Assembly: GCA_038330145.1 (NCBI GenBank)
Contig: JBBQNR010000095.1
Coordinates: 1 to 10,226, forward strand
DNA length: 10,226 nt
From: JBBQNR01 sp038330145
GTDB lineage: Bacteria; Actinomycetota; Thermoleophilia; Solirubrobacterales; JBBDJG01
Direction of reading: 5' to 3'
The position numbers were made by a program, and so were the translations under genes. Shown piece after piece: positions 1-6,385 of this stretch. Below the pieces are notes generated by a model that made no database searches, was not told the origin of the DNA, and was given only the letters and a program-made list of their open reading frames with translations. Within the stretch, counting starts at the first letter, position 1, and each line of letters starts with the position of its first letter.

Positions 1-91
1 CCATCGCGCGAACGTGCTCGAGAAGCTCGGCATGCGCAATCGTGTCGAGTTGACCCGCTACGCGATCCGTCGCGGCCTCGTCGAGCCCTAG
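1..91 (+). CDS. C-terminal end of a LuxR/NarL-type response regulator (partial)
   Basis: Reading from base 2, 29 codons run to a TAG at 89-91. The peptide starts HRANVLEKLGMRNRVEL and ends in RRGLVEP. This matches the last part of the GerE/LuxR DNA-binding helix-turn-helix: the recognition helix (HRANVLEKLG), then the R-x-E-L-x-R-Y-A dimer helix typical of NarL/FixJ-type regulators. The family binds DNA as a phosphorylation-controlled dimer. The receiver domain lies outside the window, so neither the signal nor the targets can be judged. It converges on the YceI gene with only 23 bases between the stop codons. The family call is good; the specific regulator is unknown. Confidence 0.8.
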   Translation, partial: HRANVLEKLGMRNRVELTRYAIRRGLVEP

Positions 92-102
92 CGTCGACGC
101 TA
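89..102. repeat. Perfect 14-bp palindrome over the regulator stop codon
   Basis: The bases TAGCGTCGACGCTA read identically on both strands. As RNA this could form a 5-bp stem with a 4-base loop. It sits between two convergent genes, which is where a two-way terminator would be expected, but no T-run follows on either strand. It could equally be chance or an operator-like site. Confidence 0.35.
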
Positions 103-114
103 CGAGACCTTCGA

Positions 115-687
115 TTACTCACTCTGCCTCACCAAGGACAGGGCTATCTCAAGTCGAACGGTGTCGCCGACCACGGCGCCGTCCCCTTCCACCAGCTGAT
201 CCCAGGTCAGTCCGAAGGCCTTTCGGTTCAGGCTGCCGGTCAGCTTGAGCGCGACGCGCTCGTCGCCCCAAGGGTCTCGGGCAGGTCCCTGCAGCCTCGC
301 GTCGAGGGCGAGCTCCAGCGTCACGCCCGTGATCATGATCTCGCCCACGATCCTGTAGTGGTCGCCCTCAACCGGCTCGACACGCCGTAAGGTGAATTCG
401 ATCTCGGGATAGATGTCAACGTTGAAGAAGTCGGGCGAGAGCAGATGATTGTCTCGATATGGCTCACCGGTATCGACGCTCTCCACGTTCACGATCCCGT
501 GACCTCGAACGCTCGGCGGGTCATCGCCGATCTCGAGCGCACCCTCGAAATCTCTGAAGCGACCCTTGACGGTCGCGATCAACAGGTGCTTCACGGCGAA
601 CTCGACACTCGAATGTCTCGGGTCGACCGTCCAACACCCGGTGGACGCAATCGCCGGAGCTCGATGGTGTTCGACCGTGATGCTCAT
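115..687 (-). CDS. YceI-family protein
   Basis: This encodes a 190-residue YceI-family protein. The family folds as a lipocalin-like beta-barrel that binds polyisoprenoid or other amphiphilic lipids; its role here is not known. Family features seen are the opening W-T-V-D-x-x-H-S-S-V-E-F-x-V-K-H (about 19-34), V-K-G-R-F-R-D-F-E-G (about 40-49), a central D-x-Y-P-E-I-E-F segment (about 91-98) and the late N-R-K-A-F-G-L-T-W (about 154-162). The start at 687 is chosen because a perfect AGGAGG (693-698, minus strand) lies 5 bases upstream. The frame stays open to 888, but the upstream residues do not resemble the family. No signal peptide is evident, so this looks like a cytoplasmic form, common among actinobacterial YceI proteins. 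It converges on the response regulator. Confidence 0.9.
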   Translation of the reverse strand: MSITVEHHRAPAIASTGCWTVDPRHSSVEFAVKHLLIATVKGRFRDFEGALEIGDDPPSVRGHGIVNVESVDTGEPYRDNHLLSPDFFNVDIYPEIEFTLRRVEPVEGDHYRIVGEIMITGVTLELALDARLQGPARDPWGDERVALKLTGSLNRKAFGLTWDQLVEGDGAVVGDTVRLEIALSLVRQSE

Positions 688-990
688 ACGTTCCTCCTCG
701 TCTCCAGTAGTGGTGATGCGTACGCGAGCCGGGCACAAGAAGCGGCTCGCTTCGTCCCAACTCTTCTCGGTTACGACGATCTGCCCCATCGGACGCTCCA
801 CCCATTTCGGTACCAACAGAGCCCCATGTTGGAGGCCGGGCAACACCATGCAGAGCGCCAACCAATCCCCGCGACGAGGGGCGCTCAATCGGCAGGCGGC
901 TTCTCTGGAGCATCGACGCGGTTGTGATCCTCAACGACGGCGGTCGCTCCGAAGGCGACCTTTCACGGAGCCTCTGTCAGGCTTGTTCAT
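688..990. other. Gap between divergent YceI and hemerythrin genes
   Basis: About 300 bases between the divergent YceI and hemerythrin-like genes. The YceI frame stays open across much of this stretch, as do several plus-strand frames, but none gives a recognisable protein. The promoters of both genes should lie here. I could not pick out a convincing -35/-10 pair on either strand. Confidence 0.4.
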
Positions 991-1292
991 GTGAAGAGAG
1001 ATGCCGCACTCGTCTCGCTCTCGCGCGACCACCACCAGGCGCTGTCCGTCGCCCAGAATCTGCGCCGCGCCACAACTCTGACGGCAGACGAGGCGCGCGC
1101 TGCGTTCCTCGCCTACTGGGGCGGCCATGGGCGCGCGCACTTCCGGCTCGAGGAGAGGTCTTGCTCCCCGCCTATGCGGCTTATGGAGATCCTCACCACC
1201 CCGTCGTTGCCAAGGTGCTGTGCGACCACCTGCCCCTCCTCAAGCCGGATGTCGCGCTGGAGTTGGCCGAGCACGCGCCTCCCGATAGATGA
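991..1292 (+). pseudogene. Hemerythrin-like HHE domain gene, frameshifted
   Basis: This resembles short HHE hemerythrin-like proteins, which bind a di-iron centre through His and Glu residues and are linked to oxygen or nitric oxide handling. A GTG start at 991 gives V-K-R-D-A-A-L-V-S-L-S-R-D-H-H-Q-A-L, then H46, H50 and a Glu-rich F-R-L-E-E. At about 1155-1158 the family similarity jumps to another frame (E-V-L-L-P-A-Y, then D-P-H-H-P and L-C-D-H), ending with TGA at 1290-1292. Restoring one base in GAGGAG-AGGTC rejoins the two frames. Even repaired, the product is about 100 residues and lacks the usual last helix with its H-x-x-x-E ligands. Faint similarity to that helix (D-E-R-R-H-F) appears just downstream in yet another frame. 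No good ribosome binding site is seen. A sequencing error is the alternative explanation for the frameshift. Confidence 0.65.
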
Positions 1293-1549
1293 GCGGCGAC
1301 ACTTTTCGCGGGGACGCAGAGTTATCTGCGCGCTACGCGTAAGTGGCCTGGTTATCGAAGCAACCGCGCCCGGTGAGCCTCAACCAGCGGGTTCGACCAG
1401 TGGGGGCAAGCCGTTCGAACTGGGCCTGACCCGCTTTCGTGTCCACCGAAACGGGGTACGTCCAAACACACGCCGCGGAACGCGTCCCGCGTGGCGCGCC
1501 TGGTAGAGGGAGAGGCTGCGCGCCATCACCCGCCGCATTTCGGCGTCGC
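1293..1549. other. No gene recognised; decayed stretch
   Basis: Between the hemerythrin remnant and the IS30 remnant several frames are open, but none gives a recognisable protein. A block around 1395-1455 looks more like the end of a mobile element than coding DNA. No matching second end could be found, so this is not called. Confidence 0.35.
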
Positions 1550-1618
1550 TCGCTCATCGCCACCCTGGTCGAGCGCCACACCCGCTACGTGATGCTGGCC
1601 CGGCTCGGGAAAGATCGC
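1550..1618 (+). pseudogene. IS30-family transposase remnant, plus-strand fragment
   Basis: About 23 codons read I-A-T-L-V-E-R-H-T-R-Y-V-M-L-A-R-L-G-K-D-R. This is the strand just after the first catalytic Asp of IS30-family DDE transposases (family pattern: IGTLVERxTRFVMLxxL). The upstream catalytic motif (GHWEGDLI-like) is not found in any frame. The fragment stops at 1618, and the next piece of the same protein continues immediately on the minus strand. It is non-functional. Confidence 0.7.
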
Positions 1619-1804
1619 ACGATGCCAGGGTGAGTGGGGATCACAGAAGTAGACGTCGACGCCGGTTTCGACCCGGAAGCGCGTGTGGGAGGAAAGCTCG
1701 TTTCCCTGATCCCAGGTGAGTGACCGAACGAGGTGGGCGGGCAGCCCTTGGATGCGCTCCTTGAGCGCGCCGACCACGTGCTCGGTCACGGTGGAGTAGC
1801 GGTC
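1619..1804 (-). pseudogene. IS30-family transposase remnant, inverted minus-strand fragment
   Basis: Read on the minus strand this gives D-R-Y-S-T-V-T-E-H-V-V-G-A-L-K-E-R-I-Q, then S-L-T-W-D-Q-G with the second catalytic Asp, and V-Y-F-C-D-P-H-S-P-W-H-R. This is the core of an IS30-family transposase. Family members next carry G-S-N-E-N-T-N-G with the catalytic Glu; here the frame instead runs into antisense of the plus fragment, so the Glu is lost. It follows the plus fragment without overlap or gap in the family order. A local inversion of one copy is the simplest reading; two head-to-head partial copies is the alternative. Confidence 0.75.
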
Positions 1805-1913
1805 AGGCGCTGGCGGACGCGGGCTCGATTGAAGTCGCCCGGAGTCGAGGAGGCGATCGTACGCTACGAGATCGACCCCGAGGCCCCGATGCCTACCATC
1901 TGATCTAGGATCG

Positions 1914-1919
1914 GATAAT
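1914..1919 (+). promoter_or_regulatory. Possible -10 element for the UspA-like gene
   Basis: GATAAT differs from the TATAAT consensus at one position. It sits in a locally AT-rich patch about 35 bases before the start codon, giving a short leader. No matching -35 hexamer is seen at 16-19 bases, so support is weak. Confidence 0.25.
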
Positions 1920-1953
1920 TACGAACAAGCGCTCTCAAACGAGGAGGATCCCG

Positions 1954-2403
1954 ATGGCACGGCGTGTGCTTGTCCTGAGCAACGAGGAGTTGGCCGACGC
2001 CAACGAGGTCCCCCCGGCAATTCGTCCGCTCATCGACGATGCCGAGGAGATCTACGTCGTCGCGCCGACCTTGACGACTTGGATGCAATGGCTGACCGAT
2101 GACAGAGACGGCGCACGAGCGTCGGCCGACGAACGTCTGCTGACAGTCTTTGACCACATGCGCGCGGGTGGCCTGACACCCCACGGGGAGGTTGGGGCCG
2201 AGAACCAGGTCACCGCGATCGCCGATGCGCTGGCTCAGTTCGATGCTGATTTGATTGTGCTCAGGCTCCACTCTCCCGGCAGCGAGCACGAGAACCGGCG
2301 TGAGCACGGGATCGCTGAGAAGGTGCGCTCGCACTTTGAGGTACCGACGATCGCGTTCTACTTCGACAGCGAAGGGCAGGTCGTGGAGCGCGAAGAAGCC
2401 TAG
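1954..2403 (+). CDS. UspA-like small protein
   Basis: This encodes a 149-residue protein. It opens with a hydrophobic beta strand (R-R-V-L-V-L-S-N-E), followed by a second strand Y-V-V-A-P and a central helix of the S-A-D-E-R-L type. A T-A-I-A-D-A-L segment then leads to D-L-I-V-L-R-L-H-S-P-G and V-P-T-I-A-F-Y. This order is that of an alpha/beta universal stress protein-like fold, and it resembles short actinobacterial UspA-like proteins. The classical ATP-binding G-x2-G-x9-G-S/T motif is not present; the equivalent stretch is H-S-P-G-S-E-H-E, so ATP binding is doubtful. The start is set by AGGAGG at 1942-1947, 6 bases before ATG. It appears to be transcribed alone. The function, presumably stress-related, is inferred. 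Confidence 0.8.
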   Translation: MARRVLVLSNEELADANEVPPAIRPLIDDAEEIYVVAPTLTTWMQWLTDDRDGARASADERLLTVFDHMRAGGLTPHGEVGAENQVTAIADALAQFDADLIVLRLHSPGSEHENRREHGIAEKVRSHFEVPTIAFYFDSEGQVVEREEA

Positions 2404-2799
2404 CGACGACAGCGAGGCTGCGACTTGGCGCGGCCTCGCGGCGCGCGTGAATCGCGAACATGTACTGACTGCGTCGATCAGCCCTTGTTCGCCCGGGCTC
2501 GCGGGTCAGCGGTAAGACCGAGCCACCAGGCGACGCTAGTTACGTATGAACCCACGTCCCGGACGTGTCGTTCGTCGACGGCAATCCGACTGGACCCCCG
2601 GTCGGTCGTCCCGGCGGGCTGTGCGCCAGTGGCTCGATGGCGGGTCGAAAGGGGAGCGCGGGGCACGATTTCCAGATCGCATGGCTCACGTATCTGAGCC
2701 CCAGGAAACGGCGCAAGGGGCGCTCGCGCGACACATGCCGTTCCAAGAGCCGTGTGGTCGCGCCACGACCTACTTCAGCGCGAACCAAAGGAGCACATG
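2404..2799. other. Non-coding gap before the reductase gene
   Basis: About 400 bases with several open frames on both strands, including a long minus-strand frame opposite the reductase gene. Their products are Arg/Pro-rich and unlike any family I know, as expected for shadow frames in GC-rich DNA. An imperfect hairpin near 2587-2606 (CCGACTGG against CCGGTCGG) has one mismatch. No clear terminator or promoter is seen. Confidence 0.4.
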
Positions 2800-4074
2800 A
2801 TGAGCAAGCAGGCATTCGTGATCGTCGGCGCGAGCCTTGCCGGCGCGAAGGCAGCCGAAGCGCTACGCGGATTTGGTTTTGAGGGGAGGGTGGTGCTGGT
2901 CGGCTCGGAGGCGGATCGTCCATACGAACGGCCGCCGCTGTCCAAGGATTATCTGAGCGGCAAGGTCGGCTTGGACAAGGTCTACGTTCATCCAGAGGGC
3001 TTCTATGAGACCCACGAGATCGAGCTGCGCTCCTCGACGATTGTCGAGCGAATCGACCCTGGGTCTTCGGAGGTCGTGCTCCCGGGCGGCGAGCGGCTCG
3101 GCTATGACCGGCTGCTGTTGGCCACGGGCGCCGAGCCCCGGCGCTTGTCGGTCGCGGGCGCCGATCTCGACGGAATCTTCTACCTGCGCACGTTGTCCGA
3201 CTCTGACCGGTTGCGCGAGCGGATCGAGCGCGGCGGCAAGCTCGTGGTCGTCGGCGCCGGCTGGATCGGATGCGAGGTGGCCGCGTCGGCCCGCCAGGCC
3301 GGGCTTGAGGTGACGGTGATCGACCCGAACTCGGTGCCGCTCGAGCACGTCCTCGGTCCTGAGGTCGGCGCGATCTACCGCGACGTCCACACCGACCACG
3401 GCGTCGAGATGCTCCTCGGGACCGGCGTCGAGGCGTTCGAGGGAGACGATCGGGTCGAGCGTGTGCGCACCGCCGACGGGCGCGTGATCGATTGCGACTT
3501 CGTCGTCGCGGGAATCGGCGCGACCCCGCGCACCGGCCTGGCCGAGAACACGAAGATCGTGGTCTACGACGGCCTGCTGACGAACAAGTACCTCGAGACC
3601 GAAGAGCAGGGCATCTTCGCCGCCGGCGATGTGGCCAACGCCCGCCATCCGCTATTCGGGGGGCTGCGAGTCGAGCACTGGGCAAACGCCCTGGACCAGG
3701 GGCCGGCCGCGGCGCGCAACATGCTCGGCGCCGCCGACGCAGACGACCCGGTGCTAGACCATCCGGTCGCCTACGACCGGATCCCTTACTTCTACTCCGA
3801 TCAGTACGACGTCGGGATGGAGTACAGCGGTCACGCGACCGACTGGGATGAGGTGGTATTCCGCGGCGACGTGGCAAGCCGCGAGTTCATCGCCTTCTGG
3901 CTCAAGGACGAGCGGATCATGGCGGGCATGAACGTCAACGTGTGGGATGTCCCCGAGCAGATCCAGGCGCTGATCCGCTCGCACCTGCGGGTCGACCGCG
4001 AGCGCCTTGCCGACCCCGGCACGCCGCTGACCGAACTGGCTCCGGAGCGCGAGGTCTCGCATCCCGAGCACTGA
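2800..4074 (+). CDS. Ferredoxin-reductase-type FAD/NAD(P)H oxidoreductase
   Basis: This encodes a 424-residue flavoprotein of the BphA4/rubredoxin-reductase class, which passes electrons from NAD(P)H through FAD to a small iron-sulfur protein or other acceptor. Seen in order: the N-terminal FAD fold with G-A-S-L-A-G (10-15), R-P-P-L-S-K (44-49) and A-T-G-A-E-P-R (108-114). The NAD(P) fold has V-V-V-G-A-G-W-I-G (149-157) and is followed by the second FAD motif G-I-F-A-A-G-D-V-A (271-279). A reductase C-terminal domain begins around I-P-Y-F-Y-S-D-Q (328-335). Length is normal for the class. Two ATGs lie side by side (2797 and 2800). 2800 is preferred because AAAGGAG (2787-2793) then lies 6 bases away rather than 3. 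The natural partner would be a Rieske or ferredoxin protein; the gene directly downstream encodes a damaged Rieske protein. Confidence 0.9.
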   Translation: MSKQAFVIVGASLAGAKAAEALRGFGFEGRVVLVGSEADRPYERPPLSKDYLSGKVGLDKVYVHPEGFYETHEIELRSSTIVERIDPGSSEVVLPGGERLGYDRLLLATGAEPRRLSVAGADLDGIFYLRTLSDSDRLRERIERGGKLVVVGAGWIGCEVAASARQAGLEVTVIDPNSVPLEHVLGPEVGAIYRDVHTDHGVEMLLGTGVEAFEGDDRVERVRTADGRVIDCDFVVAGIGATPRTGLAENTKIVVYDGLLTNKYLETEEQGIFAAGDVANARHPLFGGLRVEHWANALDQGPAAARNMLGAADADDPVLDHPVAYDRIPYFYSDQYDVGMEYSGHATDWDEVVFRGDVASREFIAFWLKDERIMAGMNVNVWDVPEQIQALIRSHLRVDRERLADPGTPLTELAPEREVSHPEH

Positions 4075-4076
4075 GG

Positions 4077-4098
4077 CACCGCTCGGCTTTGGGCGGTG
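4077..4098 (+). terminator. Possible hairpin after the reductase gene
   Basis: CACCGC (4077-4082) and GCGGTG (4093-4098) can pair as a 6-bp GC-rich stem with a 10-base loop, 2 bases past the reductase stop. No T-run follows, so it would only fit a tail-less terminator of the kind proposed in high-GC bacteria. It lies just before the truncated DUF2231 reading frame. Confidence 0.25.
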
Positions 4099-4103
4099 GC
4101 TGA

Positions 4104-4394
4104 CGCGTTCGCAAGGATGGCGCGCTGACCGGCGCTTCGGATTGGCAGGATCTGACCGGCGAGTCCCGTCGCATCGGGACCCTCCACGGGCTGCTCAACA
4201 CCGTCGGCCTGACCCTCAACATCGCCTCGCTGGCGTGTCGCCGTCAGAACAGACGCGGGCACGGCCGCGCGCTGAGCGCCCTGGCGCTGGCGATCTCGGG
4301 AACCGCCGCCCACCTCGGCGGCGAGCTGAGCTTCGGCCTCGGAGTCCGGGTCAACCAGACCTTCGATGGCGCACAGCCGGCGGAGTTCACGACC
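4104..4394 (+). pseudogene. 5'-truncated DUF2231 membrane domain, in frame with the Rieske domain
   Basis: From the TGA at 4101 the Rieske frame is open upstream of 4395 and encodes S-D-W-Q-D-L-T-G-E-S-R-R-I-G-T-L-H-G-L-L-N, a hydrophobic stretch (T-V-G-L-T-L-N-I-A-S-L-A), a basic loop, then A-L-A-L-A-I-S-G-T-A-A-H-L-G-G-E-L. This fits the second half of a DUF2231 membrane domain, which in Actinobacteria is often fused to a C-terminal Rieske domain. The first half, usually with the H-P-x-H-P-M motif and two helices, is absent. No ATG, GTG or TTG occurs in frame between 4104 and 4395; only a CTG start is conceivable. The full-length gene thus seems to have lost its 5' end to a deletion beside the reductase gene. 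Confidence 0.6.
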
Positions 4395-4706
4395 GTGTCA
4401 GACCAGGGCTCCGCCCAGCTCGAGGCAGGCGAGATGCGTCGAGTGACGCTCGATGGCACGGCCGTGCTCCTCGCACCCGACCAGTCGGGCCAATTGTGTG
4501 CCCTCGCCAACACCTCCAGCCATCTCGGCGGACCGCTCGACGAAGGCTCGCGCGAGGGCGACGTGGTGACCTGCCCGTGGCACGGCTCGCGCGTTGACCT
4601 GCGCAGCGGCCGCTTGCTCGAGGGGCCGACCGTGTTCGCCCAGCCACGCTACGAGGTGCGTGAGCACGACGGCGAGATCCAGATGCGCGCGGCGTCGGAG
4701 CACTGA
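4395..4706 (+). CDS. Rieske [2Fe-2S]-type domain protein lacking one Cys ligand
   Basis: From a GTG at 4395 the frame gives 103 residues. The Rieske fold is clear: a start such as E-M-R-R-V-T-L-D-G-T-A-V-L, then S-S-H-L-G-G-P-L (41-48), C-P-W-H-G-S (60-65), and an ending P-R-Y-E-V-R-E-H-D-G-E-I. Spacing between the two ligand boxes (16 residues) is canonical. The first box should read C-x-H but reads S41-S42-H43; codon TCC at 4515-4517 is one base from TGC. With three of four ligands a normal [2Fe-2S] cluster is unlikely. A GGCGGAG-like stretch about ten bases before the GTG could allow translation. Because the frame extends upstream into a DUF2231 remnant, this may be the tail of a dying gene. 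It would otherwise have been the acceptor for the upstream reductase. Confidence 0.7.
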   Translation: MSDQGSAQLEAGEMRRVTLDGTAVLLAPDQSGQLCALANTSSHLGGPLDEGSREGDVVTCPWHGSRVDLRSGRLLEGPTVFAQPRYEVREHDGEIQMRAASEH

Positions 4707-4721
4707 AACGGGGTGCGCGAG

Positions 4722-4829
4722 ATGCCGACATCCGAAACGCCTACTGAGTTGCTCGAGCAGACCGGCATCGACCGTGAGCACATCGCCCGGGCGGCGCGAG
4801 CGCTGATCGGCGTGCGCTCGACGGTATGA
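4722..4829 (+). CDS. Possible 35-residue small protein, overlapping the NDH-2-like start
   Basis: ATG at 4722 opens 35 codons (M-P-T-S-E-T-P-T-E-L-L-E-Q-T-G-I-D-R-E-H, then an Ala/Arg-rich helix I-A-R-A-A-R-A-L) with TGA at 4827-4829. The stop overlaps the ATG of the downstream NDH-2-like gene as ATGA, the classic arrangement for coupled translation. The later codons favour G/C in third position. The ribosome binding site is weak (GGGG about 8 bases upstream). I do not recognise the peptide; it has no membrane segment and would form one or two short helices. It could also be chance, or a leader allowing re-initiation at the poorly marked downstream start. Confidence 0.4.
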   Translation: MPTSETPTELLEQTGIDREHIARAARALIGVRSTV

Positions 4830-6169
4830 GCGCACGTATGAGCAAGCCTCAGGCGCATCATCGGGTCGTCGTCGTGGGCGGAGGGTTTGGGGGCCTGCAG
4901 GCCGTGCGAAAGCTGCGCCGGGCGCCGGTCGAGGTGACGATGATCGACCGGCGCAACTTCCACCTCTTCCAACCGTTGCTCTACCAGGTCGCGACCGGGG
5001 GTCTCTCGCCGGCTGAGATCGCTACGCCGCTGCGGTCGATCCTCAAGCGCCAGCGCAACGTCCGCGTTGTGATGGGCGCGGTGCGAGGGTTCGACCTCGA
5101 CCGCCGGACCGTCGTGATCGACGCGCTGCCAGACGGCGATCCAGGCGTCGAGATCAAATACGACACGCTGATCGTCGCCGGCGGCTCGCGCAACTCCTAC
5201 TTCGGCCACGACGAGTGGCGGCGCTTCGCCCTCGAGGTCAAGTCGCTCGAGAGCACGCAGGCGGTCAGACGGCGGATCTTCACCGCGTTCGAGGCCGCTG
5301 AGCTCGAGCCGGACCCGGAGCGGCGCGCGGCCTGGCTGACATTTGTCGTGGTTGGCGGCGGGCCGACTGGCGTCGAAATGGCCGGACAGATCGCGGAGCT
5401 CGCGCGGGACACGCTGCGCCGCGACTTCCACGCGATCGACTCGCGCCACGCCCAGATCCTGCTTGTCGAGGCGTCCGGGCGGATCCTGCCGCCGTTTCCG
5501 CCGCGGCTCTCGGCCGAAGCCGGCCGGGCGCTGCAGCGCCTCGGCGTGACGCTCGTGCTCGACACGTCGGTCGTCGACATCGACGAGCATTCGGTCTGCA
5601 CCCGAGATTCAGAAGGCACGACCGTACGCGTGCCGACGCGGACCATGGTGTGGGCGGCCGGCGTGGTCGCCTCCGAGCTCGCCGGCGCGCTCGCCGCCGC
5701 CAGCGGGGGCCAGCCCGACCGCGCGGGACGGCTGGGGGTGAGAGAAGACCTGACGATCGAGGGGCATCCCGAGGTCATCGCGCTCGGCGACATGGTCAGC
5801 GTGCACGACGCCACTGGTGACCCCGTGGCGTTGCCTGGCCCGGCGTCGGTCGCGATGCAGCAGGGTCGCTACGCCGCAAAATCCGTCCGGGCGCGCATCC
5901 GCGGAGTGGAACCCGAGCCGTTCCGCTACGTCGACAAGGGCAACCTGGCGACGATCGGCCGCGCCAGCGCCGTCGCCGAGATCAAAGGCCTCCAACTCAG
6001 CGGCCCGCTCGCCTGGCTGACCTGGGCGAGCGTCCATATCTTCTACCTGATCGGCTTCCAGAACCGGTTGCTCGTCCTCACCCGCTGGGCGGTCAGCTTC
6101 GTGACCCGCGGGCGCGGCGCGAGGCTGATCACCGGACCCGGGGCCCAGCCACCGCCGAGGACGGCGTGA
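4826..6169 (+). CDS. Type II NADH dehydrogenase-like FAD oxidoreductase (NDH-2)
   Basis: This encodes a 447-residue member of the NDH-2 family, which oxidises NADH and reduces quinone at the inner face of the membrane without pumping protons. Seen: V-V-V-V-G-G-G-F-G-G (14-23) for FAD; H-L-F-Q-P-L-L-Y-Q-V-A-T-G (46-58), a family signature; and V-V-V-G-G-G-P-T-G-V-E (174-184) for NAD. Next are V-W-A-A-G-V (275-280), I-A-L-G-D-M (318-323) and a quinone-site-like P-A-S-V-A-M-Q-Q-G (339-347). The hydrophobic C-terminal stretch with F-Y-L-I-G-F-Q-N-R (about 393-428) matches the family membrane anchor. Start 4826 overlaps the stop of the small ORF (ATGA); ATG 4838 is also possible, and neither has a clear ribosome binding site. 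It may work with the upstream oxidoreductase in feeding electrons to the quinone pool. Proteins labelled ndh are its nearest relatives. Confidence 0.9.
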   Translation: MSARMSKPQAHHRVVVVGGGFGGLQAVRKLRRAPVEVTMIDRRNFHLFQPLLYQVATGGLSPAEIATPLRSILKRQRNVRVVMGAVRGFDLDRRTVVIDALPDGDPGVEIKYDTLIVAGGSRNSYFGHDEWRRFALEVKSLESTQAVRRRIFTAFEAAELEPDPERRAAWLTFVVVGGGPTGVEMAGQIAELARDTLRRDFHAIDSRHAQILLVEASGRILPPFPPRLSAEAGRALQRLGVTLVLDTSVVDIDEHSVCTRDSEGTTVRVPTRTMVWAAGVVASELAGALAAASGGQPDRAGRLGVREDLTIEGHPEVIALGDMVSVHDATGDPVALPGPASVAMQQGRYAAKSVRARIRGVEPEPFRYVDKGNLATIGRASAVAEIKGLQLSGPLAWLTWASVHIFYLIGFQNRLLVLTRWAVSFVTRGRGARLITGPGAQPPPRTA

Positions 6170-6364
6170 GCGCGGCACCACCATCACACCTCAAGGTCCC
6201 ATCGTCGTACCCAAAAGGGCGTGCTCTGTGCGCCGCAGCATGTGTCTGGTCGGTGGGCTCGCGGATCGCACGGACGGCATCGGTGCCGAACCCGTCAATC
6301 GGTTGGCGGTGGAGCGACACCAAGCGAACCGGGGGGGGGACGCGAACGACGTGTAGGCCGGCGA

Positions 6365-6385
6365 GCCTGGGCCTGGGCCTGGGCC
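6365..6385. repeat. Short tandem repeat, 3 x GCCTGG
   Basis: Three perfect head-to-tail GCCTGG units followed by GCC. It lies a short distance after a nine-G run in non-coding DNA. Probably simple-sequence slippage; no function is implied. Confidence 0.6.

Noticed and set aside
688..888. Upstream extension of the YceI frame
   Set aside because: A perfect AGGAGG places the start at 687, and the extra residues do not resemble YceI proteins or a clean signal peptide.
1395..1455. A block that looks like the end of an insertion sequence
   Set aside because: No matching inverted end, target duplication or further transposase could be found, so the impression is not supported.
2540..3877. A 445-codon minus-strand frame opposite the FAD oxidoreductase
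   Set aside because: It is Arg/Pro/Ser-rich and low in hydrophobic residues, the usual antisense shadow of a GC-rich gene, and the plus strand encodes a clear flavoprotein there.
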